From Rhodothermales bacterium (GTDB lineage: Bacteria > Bacteroidota > Rhodothermia > Rhodothermales > Bin80), in assembly GCA_958296045.1 (NCBI GenBank), contig CATQHT010000002.1, positions 496,001 to 560,000 on the forward strand: 64,000 nt of DNA, given 5' to 3'. The notes beneath the pieces were generated by a model. The model did no database searches and was not told the origin of the DNA. It saw nothing but the letters and a program-made list of their open reading frames with translations. Shown here piece by piece: positions 59,933 to 64,000 of this stretch. The position numbers and the translations under genes were made by a program. Positions within the stretch are counted from its first letter, which is position 1. Each line of letters starts with the position of its first letter.

Positions 59933-61675
59933 ATGAGAAAATGCGCGCTATGGCTGGTCCCGTTGCTTCTTATAGTCCCGCAGTCCTTGGCGCAGGTATT
60001 CCGCGGTGCAGTGACGGACGCGGTAAGCGAAGAATCGCTACCCAGCGCGACTGTGCAGGTACTGGGCACGTATCGCGGCACGATCACGAGTGAAGAAGGT
60101 CTGTATGAGTTGAGGGTGGACGCGGTGCCGGTGACGCTCGTGGTGCGCTTTATCGGCTATGAGACGGCTACGCGGACGTTGACCGCTGTTGACCCTGTCC
60201 TGCAGAATTTCAGCCTGTTGCCGTTGCCTGTCGAGATGGCGGCGCTCACGGTAACCGGCGCAAACCCCGCTGTCAACATCATGCGCGAGGTGATTGCGCG
60301 AAAACGGGTGTGGCGCGGTGGGCTTCGCACCTATGAGGCCCAAGCATACAGCCGGTTCAGTCTGTCCGGTGATAGCAGCATCGTCTGGGTAAGCGAGTCG
60401 GCCTCCACGGCGTTCTGGGATCGCGACCGCGGCATGAAAGAGCGCATCACGGGCAACCGTTCCACTTCCAACCCATGGGCGTCCGATGCGGTGATGCCGG
60501 TGGCCCAGACGGTGGCCAACCTGTACGACGACAATATCTTTATCGCCGGTCACAACTTGGTTGGTGTAACACATCCAGATGCGCTAGGCACATACCGTTT
60601 TATGCTGGAAGGTACGCGCGTGTTGGACGGCCTTACGGTATACGATATCCAGGTGGCGCCACGCAACCGGCTTGCTAGCGCCTTTGAGGGCCGGGTGTCC
60701 GTGCTGGACAGCGCGTTTGCAATGATAAGCGCGGAGCTGACTCCCGGCGAGTCGTTTCTGTTTCCTCAGCCTATACAGGAGTATGATGTCACGTATCGCC
60801 AACAATTCTCTTCTTTTGGCGGCGAGTACTGGATGCCAGTGGACTTTCAGAGCGCTATCGTGGCAAAGGTGAGCATGCCAGGCATACTGACGTATCCCCG
60901 ATTCAACATCAGTCATGTGGCTCGTTTTTCTGACTACCGGATCAACACAACGATTCCAGAAGATCTCTTTGCAGACGATAAGCCTATAGTGGTCGACTCG
61001 GCTGCGGTGGAATCGGGCGAAGTTTTTGGCGAGCCTGGACTGGTGGTTCCGCTGACGTCTGAAGAGCAGGCTGCTTATGACAATCCAGATATTGGTGACG
61101 ACCTAGTGGAGACGTTCACGCCTGGGGGCTTGCTGGGTCGATTGATGCAACGGTACGGAGAAGGACCGGGGAGTGGTCGCGCTGAAACAGACAGTTCGGA
61201 CAATGGAAGGCGAGCCTTATTCTCGAATCTGTTACGTCCTGGCATCTGGTATAACAGGGTAGATGGAGCTCACCTGGGGTTAGGTCTGGCAGCGGACCTG
61301 GGGTCCCGCGTGACCGTCGGGGGAGGCGGAGGATGGGCGTCTGGTCTGACGGGGCAAGATCAATGGACCTGGCATGTTACCGCGGGGGTAGAGTCCGAGG
61401 GCACCAACTCGGTGTTCCTCAGGGGTCGTGCAGGAAGTCGTACCGCGCGCCGCTACGGAGAAAAAAGTAAGATTCCGCCACTGTATAACGGGCTGGTGAT
61501 GCTCTCTGGGCGCGAAGACCACTTCGACTATTACCACAATGAAGGGTGGGAGCTGACGGCTGGGCTCAATCTGTCCCGGCTGGACATGCGCCTTGAGGGC
61601 ACGTACAGGAGCGAAGACCATCGGGCGCTGCCCATGACTACAAGCTACGACCTGTTAGCTAGGCCTACCCGGTAA
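59933..61675 (+). CDS. Carboxypeptidase-regulatory-like / DUF5686-type outer membrane protein, apparently C-terminally truncated
   Basis: Signal peptide MRKCALWLVPLLLIVPQSLAQ; VFRGAVTDAVSEESLPSATVQVLGTYRGTITSEEGLYELRV...VRFIGYETATRTL; ends in TRPTR* about 300 bp before an IS4 transposase. Confidence 0.75.
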   Translation: MRKCALWLVPLLLIVPQSLAQVFRGAVTDAVSEESLPSATVQVLGTYRGTITSEEGLYELRVDAVPVTLVVRFIGYETATRTLTAVDPVLQNFSLLPLPVEMAALTVTGANPAVNIMREVIARKRVWRGGLRTYEAQAYSRFSLSGDSSIVWVSESASTAFWDRDRGMKERITGNRSTSNPWASDAVMPVAQTVANLYDDNIFIAGHNLVGVTHPDALGTYRFMLEGTRVLDGLTVYDIQVAPRNRLASAFEGRVSVLDSAFAMISAELTPGESFLFPQPIQEYDVTYRQQFSSFGGEYWMPVDFQSAIVAKVSMPGILTYPRFNISHVARFSDYRINTTIPEDLFADDKPIVVDSAAVESGEVFGEPGLVVPLTSEEQAAYDNPDIGDDLVETFTPGGLLGRLMQRYGEGPGSGRAETDSSDNGRRALFSNLLRPGIWYNRVDGAHLGLGLAADLGSRVTVGGGGGWASGLTGQDQWTWHVTAGVESEGTNSVFLRGRAGSRTARRYGEKSKIPPLYNGLVMLSGREDHFDYYHNEGWELTAGLNLSRLDMRLEGTYRSEDHRALPMTTSYDLLARPTR

Positions 61676-61986
61676 TCACTCAAGCAGCTTGACAACGAGC
61701 CCTCAAGGTGCATAGGGCGGGCAGAGTTTGGCCCTTCACCACGCGGTTACCCGACAAGAATAGCATAGCCCTCGTAGCGGGAGGCCGGAGCTTCACGCTG
61801 GAGGTGAATGTTACGCTATTCTAAGTGGTAGATGCGAAGGGTCAAGGCTATTCGCGTAGCGAGCGTGAGTTAAGGGTGTATGCGCCGACCGCGACGGGCG
61901 CGTATATTCCCCTCGCTTTGCGGGCATGCACCTTGCGGAGCGTGCGGTGAGCGAAACCGTTGAGATTGCCGAGCCTACGCCATGCG

Positions 61987-63987
61987 CTATGGTGGCTGGC
62001 GCTCCACAAGGTCGTAAATCGCTCCGAGTTCTTCGTAGGCTATGGCGCGCATCTGCAGACTTGCGTACCCACGCCACATGATTTCGTGCCCCGGCGGCGG
62101 GTCGTGCTTTCGGTTCATGTAGCCGCCCATCATCGCCATCAACAAAATTCCCGAGGCGAGGTCCTTAAGTTCGGGAAGGTCGTAATTGCGGGCATAGACC
62201 CGCAACATATACATCTCCGCGTCCGTGAAAATCACTTCCGCGTCCATGCTGGCAGTTACACGCCCCAACAGCGTCATGAGCATGAGCCGCCAGGACGTGA
62301 CGATATACAGCGTTATTACCCGGTGCAGGTTCTCTGCCTGCTGCATACGCAGCTTTTCGACGCGGCAACCCGTCTTGAGTACCCGAAAGGTGTCCTCCAC
62401 GCGCCAGCGCAGGGTGTAGTATTCCAGTATCTGCTCTGCCTCCTGTAGTGAGGTAACCTCCACGGTGGTTAGCAGAAACCACTCAATCCGATCTGCACCT
62501 TTGGGCGGTGCTATCTCACGAACGTGGACCGCGGAGACCTTCACGGGATCTTCGGCAGACCCGCCTGTTGCTGGCAGCCTCACTTGGCGAAAACGCACCT
62601 CCATGCGTGCATTGCGCTTCGGACGGCCCTTGTGCGTGATCCGACCAGACTTCGCCCGAAGACTCAGACGCTCTACCAAGAGCTCCAGCACACCGGCAGC
62701 AGGTCCACGGCGCATGGCTTTAAACAGGCGATCATGGTTCTTACCCAGATTCCGATCGTGTTTGGCCCGAATCAGCACATCGGTCCGCTTCAAAGTGCGC
62801 TGCGCCGCAAAGATCTCGAATGCATCCGCTTCCCGGTCCATCACGCTAAGCACGCGCGTCTTGCGCGGCAGCGTCTGTGCAGCCTCATCTATGTCGCGAA
62901 GCCCGTCAATCCATTGATGCGTCGTGGTTTGCCCTTCCTCTTTTCTGTACGAACACCGTAATACTCCCAAGGGCAATCCCTCGTCGTTCAACGCCAGGGT
63001 CGCGTGCAGATGTACGCCGCGCGCCTGTGCCTTGGTCTGGTTACTACCGATTACTTCCAATCCGTCGCACTGCGGACGTGTGCTGTAACTAATGTCTGTA
63101 CCATCCTGCACGCACAGCACCGTTTTCTGGGTGCGCATCCGCTCAATGGTCCGCTGCCGGTGCGGCGCCAGTATCTTCGCAGGTGTGATGCCGAACCTAT
63201 CGGCCTTCTCGATGAATCGCCAATATCCCCTTACAGCAGCTAAGTCTCGGTTAGGAACCGTGGTTACGGGCTTTCCCATCGTCTTTGCTACTAGTGCCGC
63301 GCTCTTTACCAGACGGGCGGTGCGCCGAATATGGCCCAACGCTGCACCGCCGAATTCCTGTTCCGCCCAAGAGTCGCTCGCCAGCCCAGCGCCCACCTCC
63401 AGCCGGGGTCGCAATTCCACATGCGGTACGCCCAGACGATCGCGCCACGCAGGATCCAGTTCATAGGCGAATACCTTCTTCCGTGAACGCTTTCCCACGC
63501 CGCTCGGTGCATGCCGACCGCGCCCCTGGGTGAGACCTAAGTATTGGAAGCCTGCTGCCTTGAAACACGTACCCTCGTAACGTGGACACACGAAGGTCTC
63601 TACCACGTAAGGTACATACTTATACCGGGCCATGAAGTCGGAGGACAATCGCCGAAACACGCGACCCAGCACGAAGCTCGCCAGATTCTTGCACCGAACA
63701 CTTGGACGAATCAGAAAACGACTCAGGTTCACTACGCGCTTAAGATGGCCGCTGCGCTGCTCATGACTCCAGGCCATCCACCGGTCCCGCGCCTTGAGAT
63801 AAAGCGCAGCGGCAGAGAAACCGACCGCCCCCAGATAACCGTGGGCGCTCTTAATTAGGTAGCGCATTTGTGCTCCCGCAAAGGTGGTCACCCCCCGCGG
63901 ATGCTCTTCGTCCATGAGCGTATTCCAGATGGCGCGATCTTGTGCGCTGTCTACTCGGACGATCTCGAAATCCTCGATCTCGCGCAC
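61987..63987 (-). CDS. IS4 family (Tn5-like) transposase with N-terminal DruA/DUF4338-like domain
   Basis: N-term RFLIRPSVRCKNLASFVLGRVFRRLSSDFMARYKYVPYVVETFVCPRYEGTCFKAAGFQYLGLTQGRGR (DruA-like); C-term VQDGTDISY, VLSVMDREADAFEIF, and YREK motif YYTLRWRVEDTFRVLK. Confidence 0.9.
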   Translation of the reverse strand: MREIEDFEIVRVDSAQDRAIWNTLMDEEHPRGVTTFAGAQMRYLIKSAHGYLGAVGFSAAALYLKARDRWMAWSHEQRSGHLKRVVNLSRFLIRPSVRCKNLASFVLGRVFRRLSSDFMARYKYVPYVVETFVCPRYEGTCFKAAGFQYLGLTQGRGRHAPSGVGKRSRKKVFAYELDPAWRDRLGVPHVELRPRLEVGAGLASDSWAEQEFGGAALGHIRRTARLVKSAALVAKTMGKPVTTVPNRDLAAVRGYWRFIEKADRFGITPAKILAPHRQRTIERMRTQKTVLCVQDGTDISYSTRPQCDGLEVIGSNQTKAQARGVHLHATLALNDEGLPLGVLRCSYRKEEGQTTTHQWIDGLRDIDEAAQTLPRKTRVLSVMDREADAFEIFAAQRTLKRTDVLIRAKHDRNLGKNHDRLFKAMRRGPAAGVLELLVERLSLRAKSGRITHKGRPKRNARMEVRFRQVRLPATGGSAEDPVKVSAVHVREIAPPKGADRIEWFLLTTVEVTSLQEAEQILEYYTLRWRVEDTFRVLKTGCRVEKLRMQQAENLHRVITLYIVTSWRLMLMTLLGRVTASMDAEVIFTDAEMYMLRVYARNYDLPELKDLASGILLMAMMGGYMNRKHDPPPGHEIMWRGYASLQMRAIAYEELGAIYDLVERQPP

Positions 63988-64000
63988 ATCAGCCGGAACG

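Noticed and set aside
1-64000. CRISPR array
   Set aside because: No regularly spaced short direct repeats seen; the only strong tandem repeat is inside the SEL1 coding sequence.

Overview
64 kb chromosomal window, probably from a Rhodothermota/Balneolota/Bacteroidota-like bacterium. That placement is an inference from a T9SS-type C-terminal sorting domain, S46 peptidases and class II NrdJ. Intact housekeeping and metabolic genes (yidD, hisI, cca, nrdJ, glgB/glgE/glgX/malQ, msrB, tRNA-Leu(UAG)) alternate with large gene-poor stretches full of relics: a decayed amt, fragments of IS21 istA and istB, an ISNCY-like transposase remnant, two group II intron 3' ends, and partial second copies of nrdJ and glgB. 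Items most worth a second look: (1) a GPP34 (GOLPH3-like) domain fused to a cytochrome P450, next to a translationally coupled MFS transporter / ecdysteroid-kinase-like phosphotransferase pair; (2) a group II intron domain V/VI relic joined directly to a diverged nrdJ exon, about 4 kb upstream of an intact, intron-less nrdJ; (3) a DruA (DUF4338)-like domain fused to an IS4/Tn5-type transposase; (4) an S46 pseudo-peptidase lacking all three catalytic residues, overlapping an intact S46 peptidase; (5) a small operon of a Cys-rich secreted peptide, a thioredoxin-like protein and a 6-bladed propeller; (6) a canonical U_UUU_UUG slippery heptamer exactly where IS66 tnpA needs a -1 shift; (7) a perfect inverted DnaA-box pair upstream of nrdJ. 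All calls come from reading the sequence and from family knowledge; no searches were run.
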